Shown: piece by piece, positions 1 through 10,790 of the stretch
How positions within the stretch are numbered: the first letter of the stretch is position 1
How the letters are laid out: each line of letters opens with the position of its first letter
Assembly (NCBI GenBank): GCA_022559845.1
Contig: CM040124.1
Location: forward strand, 66,921,491 to 66,985,490
Direction: 5' to 3'
DNA: 64,000 bases
From: Amorphophallus konjac
Lineage: Eukaryota > Streptophyta > Magnoliopsida > Alismatales > Araceae
Position numbers and translations under genes: made by a program
The notes under the pieces: generated by a model
Told to the model about the DNA's origin: nothing
Seen by the model: only the letters and a program-made list of their open reading frames with translations
Databases searched by the model: none

Positions 1-235
1 CCCTTGAAGCATCGGCGCGCATCTTTAGTCTTGAGGCCACTTTTGCTCATCGGTGCCACCTCTGTTCACGGCATCGGCGCGCCGTTCTCTATCGTGGGCC
101 TCGGCCCTTTTGCACTTGGTATGCCTCGGCCATGGCCTCGGCGGCGCTTTCTCCTTGGTGGTCGATGGGCCATGGGCGGCCCACTCTCGGCATCATTGGC
201 AGCTGTCTCCGTCCTTTCTTTTATCCCCTAAAAAT
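1..235. other. Unclassified GC-rich stretch
   Basis: This segment is richer in G and C than most of the window and has repeated GGCGCGC and CATCGGC motifs. Similar GGCGCGCC motifs occur at the far right end (about 63900-63975), so it may belong to the same repeat family as element E. The short open frames here show no recognisable domain. The assignment is a guess from composition and motif sharing. Confidence 0.3.
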
Positions 236-261
236 AAGAAATGTAAGATGAAATATGTTAG

Positions 262-425
262 TATTATTATTTGTATTGTTATTGTCTTATTATTTTATTA
301 TTATCATTATATCTTCTCTTCTCTCTTTTTTATCTTTTTGTTATTATTATTATTTATTTTCTCTTTTCTCTTTTCTCTCATTTTTCTCTCTCATTTATTA
401 TTATTATTATTATATATATATATTA
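262..425. repeat. TTA/pyrimidine low-complexity repeat
   Basis: The plus strand is a long run of TTA trinucleotides mixed with CTCTTTT tracts and ending in TA dinucleotides. Open frames across it translate to Leu, Ile, Phe, Tyr and Ser only and are not genes. It abuts the truncated end of the Copia A gag remnant. Confidence 0.85.
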
Positions 426-2044
426 TGTGTCAACACTGCCTTATTCATGTTGATTAATGGAGTGAATTTCTTTGCACTTTGTTCAGGATGAAGATAAAAG
501 GTTGTCAGTTCAAATTCTTTCTTTTTGGTTGGGTTGAAGCCTAGTCCTTCCTTTCTAAAATTTACTTTCGTTCCAAGGACATCATCTAGGTTTTCCTTCC
601 CCTTAACCATTTTCTCAAGAGTTTTATTCTTATCATCCAAGTCTTTTTGAATTGTTTGAACATCTTTTTGGAGTCGCTCATTGACACCTTGAAGTGCTTC
701 ATACTTTTCAATGGTGAGTCTATTGTCATTTTCCTTTTCTTCCATCTTCCCTTTTAACTTTGCTATGGTGTTTTCAAGGTTTTCATTTTTCTCTATCAGA
801 TTTGTGATTTCCCGTTCAAGGTGTTTGTTCATGTCACTTAGAGTTGTGTCATGGACCATGGTGTTTATTTTCTTCTTAAAATGCTTGTTTTCACGGCAAA
901 CATCATCAAATCTATCCATAAGCTCTGCATAGGCTTCCTCCCATTCATTAACTGTGAAATTCTCAAAGGGAGAAGTTTCCTCTTCTTCCTCGTCCCCGTG
1001 AGCCATCAAGCAAATCCTATCATTCTGCTCATCTTCCTCGGTTTCTTCCTCATCTTCTTCTTCATCGTTCCAAGTGCTGACCATCGCCTTGGGCTTCTTC
1101 CGTTTCCATTTGGATGGTTTCTTTATCATCTCCGGGTAGTCTCCCTTCATGTGTCCTGGTTTCCTGCAGTTATAGCAAATACCCTGTTCAGATTTCTTGT
1201 TAGACTATGATTTAAACTTAGAACTCTTACCTACCAACTACTTTCCCTTTTTTTGACTCTTACCTTCCTTCTTCAAGAACTTTCTGAATTTTCTGGTTAG
1301 CTCGGCAAACTCACCCGAGTTTTCATCACTACTGGAAGATTCAGTCTCATAAGCGGAGTCTTTGCCGCTCGGGGCTGCCTTTAGAGCTAGAGCCTTTTTC
1401 TCCTTCACATCCTCTTCCTTTCTCCTCAGGTTAAGTTCATAGGTCATAAGGGAACCTATAAGCTTGTCTACAGTCATACTGGATAAGGTAGGTGAGTCCT
1501 CTATGACGGTAGCTTTAGTATGCCAGATGGGTGTTAAGGACCTCAGAAATTTTCTAACCAGTTCTTGCTCGGTATATGTTTTTCTAAGACTCCTCAAGCT
1601 ATTCGTCAATTGAGTTAACCTGGCATAAATTTCTGAGATAGACTCATCAGTTTTTATTCTTAAACGTTCATAATTAGAAATGAGCATGTTAGCTTTTATC
1701 TCTCTTACCTCGGAGGTCCCCTCATACATTACCTCCAGTCTGTCCCACATCTCTTTTGCCGTCGTGCATGAAGAAACTCTGGAAAATTTAGTTGGATGCA
1801 GTGCACACTGCATCATGTTCATTGCACTCCAATTTATAGTTGATTTCTTGATCTCTTCTGAAGTCCACTTATCCTCATCTACTGAAAGAGGAAATGGACG
1901 TTTGCTGACCACCTTCCATATCTCATGACTCTGGGATCTGAGGAATACCTGCATGCGATTTTTCCAGTATATGTAGTCAGTACCATTAAAGTAAGGAGGC
2001 CAATTCACCGAATGACCCTCAGCCAGGAATCCCTTGGCATCCAT
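410..2044 (-). pseudogene. gag: Copia A gag remnant
   Basis: The protein would be a copia capsid and nucleocapsid polyprotein that packages the element RNA. The likely start is the ATG at 2044, just before residues MDAKGFLAEGHSVNWPP; an open frame runs further upstream only through the primer-binding site. A UBN2-type gag domain with YWKNRMQVFL and KEMWDRLEVMYEG comes first, then a Lys/Ser-rich linker, a zinc knuckle (CYNCRKPGHMKGDY), an acidic tract and a coiled coil. Two in-frame TAG codons lie between the gag domain and the knuckle (near 1238 and 1205). The fourth zinc ligand is Tyr instead of Cys, so the knuckle itself is damaged. The end near 410-490 is a breakpoint, not a natural C terminus. 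Confidence 0.85.
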
Positions 2045-2091
2045 TCCGATCGATCTATCCAGGTCATTGGACCTATATACTGGATAAACCT

Positions 2092-2103
2092 GCTCTGATA
2101 CCA
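2092..2103 (-). other. Copia A primer-binding site (tRNA-iMet)
   Basis: The minus strand reads TGGTATCAGAGC, complementary to the 3' end of plant initiator tRNA-Met and used to prime minus-strand DNA synthesis. It lies two bases inside the LTR end at 2106, which fixes the element's orientation. Confidence 0.9.
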
Positions 2104-2105
2104 CA

Positions 2106-4024
2106 TGTTGGATGTGGAATTGGATCTAGAGGGGGGGGGGTGAATAGTCCTATAGCAGAAACTATCCCCAATTCAAAATTTATTTAAAACTAATTAACTA
2201 GATACCAATTAAACCAATGCTGTCAATGACATGAATGTAGAAAAGACAATACTGGATGAACTCATAGCTAAATGTGCACAGACAATAAGGAATTAATGTT
2301 GCACACAATATGCAACTTAGGCACTGAGATAAATCCACAAGCACATTAACCTAGACAGTAAGTGGTGAATCCAAGATGACTCTGACAAAACCTGAATAAA
2401 CCACACACCAGATTAACATGCTAACTGAACAGACAAATACTGAAACTAAATGTATCAAGCAAGCGTGCTTATGAGCAAACCATCCTGTGAACGGGTGAAA
2501 GAACAGAAGGAACAATCACACAAACATCAACCCACTGCAGATAGGATTTTAAGGTGGTTCAGTCTGCAACCCACAGACCTATGTCAAACCCTCACTCAAC
2601 CAAGTGAGGCTTCCCTTGCACAAAGCAAGATCGTGGAGAAACTCCACTACAAATCGCTGCCAAACAGCATGACTAAGGAATAGATCCACACATCCACACT
2701 GATCACATAGTGTGCAATGTGCGTAACCACTGTTGTGCACAACTTGATCATGCAACCCATACAATTAGACCAGAGGAACAAATCCTCTGCTGTTCTTGTC
2801 ACCCAGAACCAAACCTGCACAGTGGAGTTCTGTGCAAACCACCTTACCGCACCACCAAGGAGGGTCAGGCACAAACCAGAGATGATATGAGTGTAGTAAC
2901 CAAGAAAAATAAAAATACAATTAAACCAGAAGCAAACTAATAACAACAAAACCAAGGGATAGATGAGAATTCAGGTTGCTTCTGCTGAAGACGTTTCCTC
3001 TAGAAAAACCAGTCTTCAGAAATTCTTCACAAGCCTTCTCTTGATCAGCACGAACTGGATGCTTGATCTCAACTTTTCTCTCCTTTTGATCTTCTCCTTT
3101 TCTGATCCTCAATCTTCCTTTCTCCTGGGACGAGCTATCCTGGACTTCATTGGCTGATCCTGGTTCCTTTTCTTGGTTTCTCTCCTTGGCTGCTCTGTTG
3201 GCTCACCCTTTTTCCTCTCCTCTATTCTTTTCTCGCATGCCAGTTCTTCCCGTTCTCTTTTCTCAATCAATCAGCGAGCTTTTTGCTCCATCCTTTTCCT
3301 TTTTTTTTGTTTTTTTGCACCCCTTGCTCTCTCCCGCTCGTTTTCAATTTGCCCTCTATCACACATAACAGAAGGCACAACTATTCTGCCGATACTCTCT
3401 CCTCCGGGAATATCTTGTGGAGCCATGTGTCATAGGTAGTTAGGATGAGAGGGTTTTCCCTCCAAAAAGATTCCTTTCAAAGGCTTCATCCTTGTACGTG
3501 TACTCCCACCAGTCAATGCCTAGGATCACGTGCCACACTGGATCGTGTTCTAGGGTTCTTTTGGTTCGCTACCTATTTAAGTCGACCTGAGACAGGTTTT
3601 AACTCGGCTTGGCCTTCCTTCTTCAAACCAAGGCTTCTGTTTGAATCTTCAAGTCAACCTTACCAGACTTTAAGTCGGCTTAAGTGTGCAACCTCCAGTG
3701 CGTAGCTTCTGGAAACCCAGCTAACTCGACTTGAGGCAGGCTTAGGTCGAGTTAGAGTCTGCTCTAATCATGCAGAAGCTTCTGGATGCTAGTTTAGGTC
3801 GACTTAACACTGGTTCAGGTCGACTTAGGATCTGTTCTTGTGCTTTTGGCCTATTTTCACTTGGGATTCAAGTAAGCTTGCTTCTTGGCTTGAGTGCTTG
3901 AGTTGACTTGAGTTCCTTGACCTGTTAACTTACATAATTCAAAACTTTTTCATCTTTTTGATGGAAATAACATATCACACAATGGATTATAGTTAGACAT
4001 CATCAAAACCAAGGATGTACAACA
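2106..4024 (-). repeat. Copia A 5' LTR
   Basis: On the plus strand the LTR runs from TGTTGGATGTGG to GATGTACAACA, giving TG...CA ends in both readings. A run of G lies about 30 bases inside the low-coordinate end, as in the Copia C and F LTRs. The conserved box ending in a CTATGTCAAACCCTCACTCA-like string lies near 2563-2600. Upstream of a TTAAATAG TATA-like motif (about 3568-3576) the sequence repeats GTCGAC-centred words from about 3580 to 3915. Short open frames such as 3173-3439 are pyrimidine-rich LTR sequence and not genes. Confidence 0.85.
3580..3915. repeat. GTCGAC word array in Copia A LTR
   Basis: Variants of AGGTCGACTTA and AACTCGACTT recur about eight times with irregular spacing. 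One pair forms an inverted repeat: AACTCGAC near 3722 faces GTCGAGTT near 3750. The array sits at the U3 side of the LTR, upstream of the TATA-like motif in element orientation. Confidence 0.65.
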
Positions 4025-4541
4025 AAAACAAGCTGCTAGAATGCAGCAACACACGGGGACAAGCCCCACAGACACACACTACTACACAGCAGCCAAAGTC
4101 CACTCCGGTCTCTAACATAGAGTACCGGAAAGGCACTGTCACTACAACACTACACCTTGAAAATAGATTCGGAGTTTCAAAATGAAAAAGCAAAATGAAA
4201 CTGAGAAATCAACGGTAGCTTCCGATCGAAGTCACGAAGCTATAATGGCAGATCTGAACTTAGATCTGAAGACTGCTCCAACTCTCTTTCTTTCCTCTCT
4301 GCACTAGGTTTGCTCAAGCCACTCTACTAGGCTGCTCTCCTTCATTTTTCTTCTTCTCAGCACTAGACTGGCTCAGACCAGGCATTGGGCTACTCCACTC
4401 TTCTCCTTTCTTCCTCACAGATTTTCTTCTAAAGGCTCAGACTGTCTATACTCTTTTCTCGCTCTTTTCTTCGCCAAGGCTGCAGTGACCTCTTCTTCAG
4501 ACGAAGGTCCATATTTATAAAAGGAGAAAGGAAACATCGAG
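4025..4541 (-). repeat. Copia D LTR, promoter-distal part (split by Gypsy A)
   Basis: This short block lies between Copia A and Gypsy A. On the minus strand it has a TATA box (4511-4523) followed by a purine-rich leader, as in Copia C. Together with 44061-46064 it makes one copia LTR cut by Gypsy A. The far end of this LTR is missing here, cut off by Copia A at 4024/4025. The flank bases TCGAG (4537-4541) nearly match TGGAG at 44061-44065, the other side of the Gypsy A insertion. Confidence 0.6.
4511..4523 (-). promoter_or_regulatory. Copia D LTR TATA box
   Basis: The minus strand reads CTTTTATAAATATGG and leads into a GGACCTTCG string that resembles the sequence just after the Copia C TATA box. 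It is probably the promoter of this LTR. The upstream part of the promoter now lies some 39 kb away because Gypsy A inserted 18 bases from it. Confidence 0.6.
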
Positions 4542-7500
4542 TGTAGCACCCCAGCATTTAAAACGAATAAAAATAATAATAGTACAAAAATTTACAAGAA
4601 AATTGGTGGAAAATACGATAAGTAAAAAGTTGACCAATTTATAAAAATCTTGAAAATTATATTCTTATATAGGACTAATAACTTAGCAAGTTTGTCTTCT
4701 GTAGTCAGCCAAAAATAAAATTTTAAGTGAGCCGAATTAACAGTATTAGGCCTAAATCAACACTTAGTCTAACCGGACCTTAAATTACGAAATTAGAGCC
4801 CAATTCTTGATCAATTAAGCCCAAATCGGATCCAAATGAACAGCCTTGATTAGCTGATCATTTCCCCTCTCGATCCCCATTGAAACCCTAACCCTAGTAA
4901 GAGTACTTGGAGGAGAACGGCGACGGTGACTTGGTCTCGCGCGATTCTCGCACCCCACGATTCGGAGGACTCTATCTCCCCGAATAGAACCCTCTAGAGA
5001 GCATTTAACCCTATAAAATGAATCCTTAGTCGCCCTAGAAGAGTTTAGATGTTGTGGCGGTCGTCTAGGTGCGTGGACAAGGGTGGATTCCGGCGATCAT
5101 CGGAGAGGTGTTCCGTGCGCGATCGGAGTTCTTCATCCCTCGATTAAGGTAGGTGATAGTAGACCAAACCCTAAGTACTATATACCGTTGAAAACGTCTC
5201 CGAGTCTTCTTTCCAATGATGCGTAAAGCCCTAATTTTGGTTAAGCATCCATTGCGTATTAATCAAGTTAATAGAAGCATGTGTATCAAGGGTTTCTCTT
5301 GGTTAACCTTGATTAATGAAGGGATTAGAAGGCTTAAATGTTAAAATTGATCATGCCTTGTTGTATGTCATCGTGGTCTCGTTCCATTTGCAGTAGATTG
5401 GCCAACTTTCCATTCTCCCTATGTTTCGTATATAGTCATTTTTGCTAACCCTAGCCGAGCTCGTCGGAGGCGGGCAGGGCGACCTTAGCGCAGTCCTACA
5501 GGAACCGCCCTATTCTGAACGGTGCCGCGATAGACCGTGTGGTTGATATCGACGGCTAGTAGTTAACCGCTTATTAGTCTTGCATTTAGAATCCTCCATG
5601 AGCAGAGCGGCCATATCCAGACCATGTAGAGACCCCCGTGGCCCCTCGATAGATCACTCAAACCCCGTTTGGCCCCTGGCCTTTAGGGATTGAACGGACT
5701 ATCGACCGACCGCTAAGGCCCTCTGAGCGGTTCCGGACAAACCGTTCTGTCCCGCCGAATGCTTTATTCTTATTTTAGCATGATTCTTCTTAGTCAACTA
5801 ATGTTAATGATAATTTAGCAACCTACATATTAATTGGAACGTATGAAAGTTGAGAATTTATAATTCTTTTGCTTAATTACTCTCTCGTGACCTTGTTCAT
5901 CATTTCAATGAAGTTAATCTCAAACATGTTATAATGGAGAATGAACTAATTATATTAAGGTTGTTTTGACAGTCATTCTACTCCGGTACGATTGACTGAC
6001 TGCTGTACACTTGTGTTCCGATGATTTCTAGCCTTCTTTTCTTGTAGTGGTTGGAACTCTCCGCCGGATATTCCTTCTGTCGGACTAGGACCTCCATTAT
6101 GAGACTTCCGTAAGTCCTCGCGAGCCTGGGATTCCCACTAGGACACCGGACAGGTTGTACCACAAGTCCTGCACCAGGTTGACTCGATTGAACTGCATGA
6201 AAGACCCTGGTTTAAGTCACAAGTCACATTGGACTGTCCAGGTTATTGCACTGCCAGAACTGGACCGTGTAGCACTCGGGACGGCCCAATATGAACCGTG
6301 CAATTTTGGCACAATGCCCTATCTTAACTGGTTGATTGCATTGTTCGTTCTTTTACCTGGTTATGTTTGGTCGACCGAAAAGCCTCTAGGCTGACCAGCG
6401 GACAGGGGGCTGGACCTTGGGTTCACTTACACCCTACCTATGGCAGCTTGGGAGCCCATTTGGGTGGATTCCCTCTTGTCTTGAAGGCCCATTATTGAAC
6501 GGACGGAGTAGGCCCGTCTAGTTATTGGAGCGGATCTACTCGGACCATTCCGTTTCTGCGCGGCCCAGATCGGCCTACTTACCTTCATTTTTGGGCTTCA
6601 GTCTTCCCTATCGTGAACGGCCCAAAGTGGACTGTCCTGATCTGTTAAAAGGCCCATTTTTGACCATTCTGTAATTGGAGCGGCCCTTAATGGACCGTTC
6701 ATCCTTGGCTTCTGTTAGGCTGTTCTTCAGCCTAATCCTTCTAGAGCGATCTAGTTATAGACCGTTCATTCTCTGAGCGGCCCAATATGGACCGTGCATC
6801 TTCCAGAAATGTTTTCCGTGGTTTACGATGTTGAATGCCAAGGACCTGGTTGTTCTTGATAAACTTGAACTTTCTGGACAAAATGTCTACTCCAACTTAC
6901 CCTTGAAAATTTTCCAAGATAAGTTCTATACCTTGAAATTATTGGCCATTTAACTTGATTAATGTCAAGACATAACTTGAGATCTTGGATCTATTAAATC
7001 AATGCCAACGCATCATAAGGGCCCGGTCTGGTCCTGGGAGGAGCGCCCGAAAAGTACTAGTGCCCCGGGGAGTTGTAATGACATGGTGTGGCAATACACC
7101 AAGTGCATGACTAGTGTGGTGTCTACGACATATTCCTTTACATGATTCCTTCACGTAATTACATGACTTGGTTATTTCATGCTTGATTGGCCATTTCCAA
7201 TTATACTTTGTTCATGTTCTCTTACTGTCCTTATTTTGTTATTTATATCATCTTTTCTTTCCTTTCTCGCACAACATAAATGCAAATCGGTTAATTACTT
7301 AAACTTGCCTACTATTACCTACTGAGCGTTCGCTCACCCAATTGTTTTCCCCCTTTTCAGGTAGCTCAGGTGAGGACTCACAAACTGATGGGGATGGGCA
7401 AGAGTGAAGCCCCTGGAGCGAACCAGTTAAGAAGACTATGTGGAGTCATTCGTAGATGTCTTGAGTCTAGTTGTGGATTAGAGTTGATGTCGATGATGTT

Positions 7501-7748
7501 GTAATAAAGTCGGTGGATGTAACTATGTTGAGTCGATTATTGTTCTAGAAGTTTTCTTAAGTTCTTTTGATTGGGTTTGATGTAAGCTCGGATTTTGATA
7601 AATTAGTAATTGTTTAGATTGATGGAGCTATTTCTGTTCTTGGTGTTATGTAAATTCCCTAGCTCAATTCATAGCATGTCTGGAAATCAACATATTATTA
7701 TTAACTTTTTCTACTGTCGGTCCCGATATTCCACGTCGGGACGTGACA
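4542..7748 (+). repeat. Gypsy A 5' LTR (3,207 bp)
   Basis: The LTR starts TGTAGCACCCC and ends CGGGACGTGACA, followed by a primer-binding site. A TATA-like CTATAAAAT lies at 5011-5019, but its role is unsure. Two clusters of ACGG/CCGT words lie at about 5510-5750 and 6230-6800. A TACTGAGCGTTCGCTCACCC string near 7320 recurs in reverse complement in Gypsy B and in diverged form near 54015 and 57720, marking related LTR families. Open frames inside it are not genes. Confidence 0.9.
5510..6800. repeat. ACGG/CCGT stem-loop word clusters in Gypsy A 5' LTR
   Basis: Around ten words share the plan GAGCGG or GAACGG, 7-14 bases, then ACCGT or CCGTTC. Examples lie at about 5520-5545, 5725-5747, 6282-6297, 6678-6700 and 6776-6797. 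GAGCGGTT with AACCGTTC (5725-5747) pairs at seven of eight positions. The same clusters recur in the 3' LTR at about 41825-42065 and 42590-43115. Confidence 0.7.
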
Positions 7749-7754
7749 GTTTGG

Positions 7755-7766
7755 TGGTATCAGAGC
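7755..7766 (+). other. Gypsy A primer-binding site (tRNA-iMet)
   Basis: TGGTATCAGAGC lies six bases after the 5' LTR end at 7748, the expected place for a tRNA-Met primed site, and confirms plus orientation. Confidence 0.9.
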
Positions 7767-7964
7767 CTAGGTTTTCTAATATTCCTAGGTTTTCTAAGTT
7801 CTAGGATTCTAGGTACTGTCATAGGACCTATAACCCTGTTACAAGTCTAAGGATCCAACCCAGTGAGATTTGGGTAGAGACTTGGGTTAAGTTAATAATT
7901 TAACTCCAGAAAGATTCCTTCTAAAAGATTCTAAATTAATATGTTCTACGCGTAGGGTATTTCA

Positions 7965-9380
7965 ATGGCAGCCGAACGTGCGCAATGGAGGGATATGCAG
8001 CGAACGGTGCAAGGATTGACGCGGGCTCTATAGCAAGTGGCCCAAGGCAGAGCGGCGCACCAAGGAGCGGGAGATCTTCATCGGAACTTCCGTGGAATGA
8101 ATCCCCCACGATTTGGCGGCTCAACAGATCCTGACGAAGTCACGCATTGGCTAAAAGACATGGAGAGAATCTTTGAAGTGATGTAGTGTAGTGATCAAGA
8201 ACGTGTCCGTCTGACGACCTTCCAACTAGAACGAGATGTGAGAACTTGGTGGGATGCGGTTAAGGCTACTCTCGGAGACAAGCAAGTCACATGGAAGGAG
8301 TTTGAGGAACTCTTCAATGACAAGTACTTTTCTGATCGAGTGCAAGAGAAGAAGGCAGTGGAGTTTGCTGCTTTGAAGCAACGGAACCTTTCCGTCACTG
8401 AGTATGAAGCTCAGTTTTCCCGGTTGTCCCGTTATGCAACCCATTTGGTGTCCACCAAGAAGATGAAGGGCAAGCGCTTTCTTAATGGATTGAAGTTGCA
8501 ATATATCAACTAGTTGGCCCCAATGGAAATCAAAACTTTTGCTAAGATGGTGAGGAAAGCCCAAGTCTTGGAGGACACTTTAGAGATGACGGAGAGAATT
8601 CGTGGAAAGAATTCTAAGAAGGAACAAACTATTGGTTCTGGGAACTCTAAACCCGAAAATGGCAAGAAAAGACCCAATGGTGGGTCTAGTTCGTGGAAGG
8701 GCAAGGTGTCGAAGAATGAAAATAAGAAAGCTGGTCCGATTGTACCATTCAAAGGCATGTGTAAGTATTGTGATCGTCCATGTCACAAGATGGAGGAATG
8801 CTGGCGCAAGTTGGGCGCCTGTCTGTGCTGTGGAAGCAGGGACCATCGTATTCCAGAGTGTCCCCTCCTGTCAGATCAAGCTACACCAACTAAGCCGCAT
8901 GGAAATCGGAAGCAACAGGGCAAGCTTCAAGCCATGCAAGAAGATGATGCGGGAACCACCGAGGAGGGTGGACTTGTTGAAGGTACACTTATTATACATG
9001 ATAAGCTGGCATCTGTTCTGTTTGATACTGGAGCGACACATTCTTTCGTTTCTTGGAAATTTGTTAAGTCTTTAGCTGTGAAACCTGTATTGATGAATTC
9101 TCTATTAGAAAATTTGACCCCTATTGGCTCTGGATCTGCTATTAAAACTTCCTACCCTTCTAGTAAGGTTATGATTAATGAGAAAAATATGCCAGCAGAT
9201 TTAGTTTGTATGGATATGAAGGATTATGATGTAATCCTAGGAGCTGATTGGTTGGCTAGGTATGAAGCCAATGCTCACTACAACACTAGCTCGGTGACTT
9301 TTTCTGGACATCCTACACTTTCTTTTGTTGGGGTTAGGCACTCTAAGTTTGTGCCGCTTATTTCGGCTCTTCGAGCTTAG
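7965..9380 (+). pseudogene. gag: Gypsy A gag and protease remnant
   Basis: The ATG at 7965 opens [14 protein letters not shown], the same start as the Gypsy B gag. The frame holds the retrotransposon gag domain (for example [17 protein letters not shown]), then two zinc knuckles ([28 protein letters not shown]) and an aspartic protease with the FDTGATHSF active site near 9020-9045. Four in-frame stops break it: TAG at 8031, 8184, 8511 and 9378. The first three fall where Gypsy B2 has Gln, so C-to-T change is likely; the last falls where Gypsy B has Ser. No frameshift is seen in this part. Confidence 0.9.
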
Positions 9381-9383
9381 AAG

Positions 9384-10790
9384 TTGTTGAGGAAGGGATG
9401 TCAGGCTTTTCTAGCCCTTGTTTCTGTGACCCCTGAGCAGAAGATTGAGGTAAAGGATATTCCTATTGTCCGAGATTTTCATGATGTCTTCCCGGAGGAT
9501 TTGCCAGGACTTCCACCGGAGAGGGAGGTTGTCTTCTCTATTGATTTGACTCCTGACGCGTCTCCTGTTTCAAAGGCTCCGTATCGTATGTCTCCTGCGG
9601 AGCTGAGGGAATTGAAGCGACAATTGATGGAATTGCTTGAGAAGGGATTTATTCGTCCAAGTACATCCCCGTGGGGAGCTCCAGTGCTGTTTATCCGGAT
9701 GAAGGATGGCTCAATGAGATTATGTATTGATTATCGGCAATTGAACCAGCTTACTATCAAGAACAAGTATCCATTACCGAGGATTGACGAGCTATTTGAT
9801 CAGATAGAGGGAGCTCAATATTTTTCTAAGATTGATCTCCGATCTGGATATCATCAGTTGCGGATCAAGGATGAGGATATTTATAAAACGGCCTTCCGTA
9901 GCAGGTATGGGCATTTCGAATTTGTAGTAATGCCTTTTGGACTAACAAATGCACCTGCAGCTTTCATGCAGTTGATGAACAGCGTGTTCCGGCCCTATCT
10001 TGATCAATGGGTCGTGGTGTTTATTGATGATATTTTAATATACTCCAAGAGTGAGGAGGAGCATGCTGAACACTTGAGGATGGCGTTGCAGTTATTAAGA
10101 GACCATCGATTATATGCCAAGTTTAGTAAGTGTTAATTTTGGTTACAAGAAGTATCTTTTCTGGGTCATATTATCACTAAGGAAGGTATATCTGTTGATC
10201 CTTCGAAAGTTGAGGCAGTAAAGAATTGGGATAGGCCTACTAATGTAACCGAAGTAAGAAGTTTTCTAGGTCTTGCAGGCTATTACCGAAGGTTTGTTAA
10301 AGATTTCTCCAAACTTGTGGTACCTCTGACAAGATTAACCCGCAAGGAGAACCGATTTGATTGGTCAGAAGTGTACGAGCGGAGTTTTCAGACTCTAAAG
10401 GAGTGTTTAACTACTGCCCCTATTTTGGCTTTACCTTCTGGAGAGGGAGGTTTTGTGGTATACACAGATGCTTCAGGTTTTGGCCTAGGTTGTGTGCTTA
10501 TGCAGCACGGGAAGGTGATAGCTTATTCCTCTAGGCAGTTAAGGAAGCATGAAGAGAATTATCCTGTTCATGATTTGAAACTTGCAGCAGTAGTTTTTGC
10601 CTTGAAGATTTGGAGGCACTATTTGTATGGTAAGACCTTCACGGTGTTTTCAGATCATAAGAGTTTAAAGTATTTGTTCTCTCAAAAGGAGCTTAATATG
10701 AGGCAGAGAAGATGGCTTGAGTACTTGAAATATTTTGATTTTTCTATCGAGTACCATCCTGGAAAGGCAATGTGGTGGCTGATGCTTTAA
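9384..10790 (+). pseudogene. pol: Gypsy A reverse transcriptase and RNase H remnant
   Basis: In the same frame as gag, this part carries a Ty3/gypsy reverse transcriptase with [17 protein letters not shown] and the FIDDILIYS catalytic motif near 10020-10045. After a TAA at 10134-10136 (Gypsy B2 has Glu) come the connection ([15 protein letters not shown]) and an RNase H domain ([24 protein letters not shown]). A one-base loss near 10768, just before the conserved ADALSRK, shifts the frame and ends the reading at 10790. The enzyme would copy element RNA into DNA and is not functional as written. Confidence 0.9.

Larger units (their letters stand above)
410..4024 (-). mobile_element. Copia A: truncated SIRE-like copia element (5' LTR, PBS, gag)
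   Basis: Reading the minus strand, an LTR (4024 to 2106) is followed by an initiator tRNA-Met primer-binding site and then a copia gag. The element stops abruptly near 410-490, before any protease, integrase or reverse transcriptase, and joins AT-rich low-complexity sequence. A long acidic and coiled-coil gag and a G-run just inside the LTR end are features of the SIRE lineage; the lineage call is from recognition, not from a tree. Only one LTR is present, so age and target duplication cannot be read. Confidence 0.8.

Noticed and set aside
3150..3439. Hydrophobic open frames near 3150-3440 as small membrane proteins
   Set aside because: They lie in the pyrimidine-rich part of the Copia A LTR, overlap one another in different frames and have no supporting context.
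7755..7766. Possible tRNA genes at TGGTATCAGAGC sites
   Set aside because: Only the 12-base primer match is present, always next to an LTR end. No cloverleaf or internal promoter boxes surround it.
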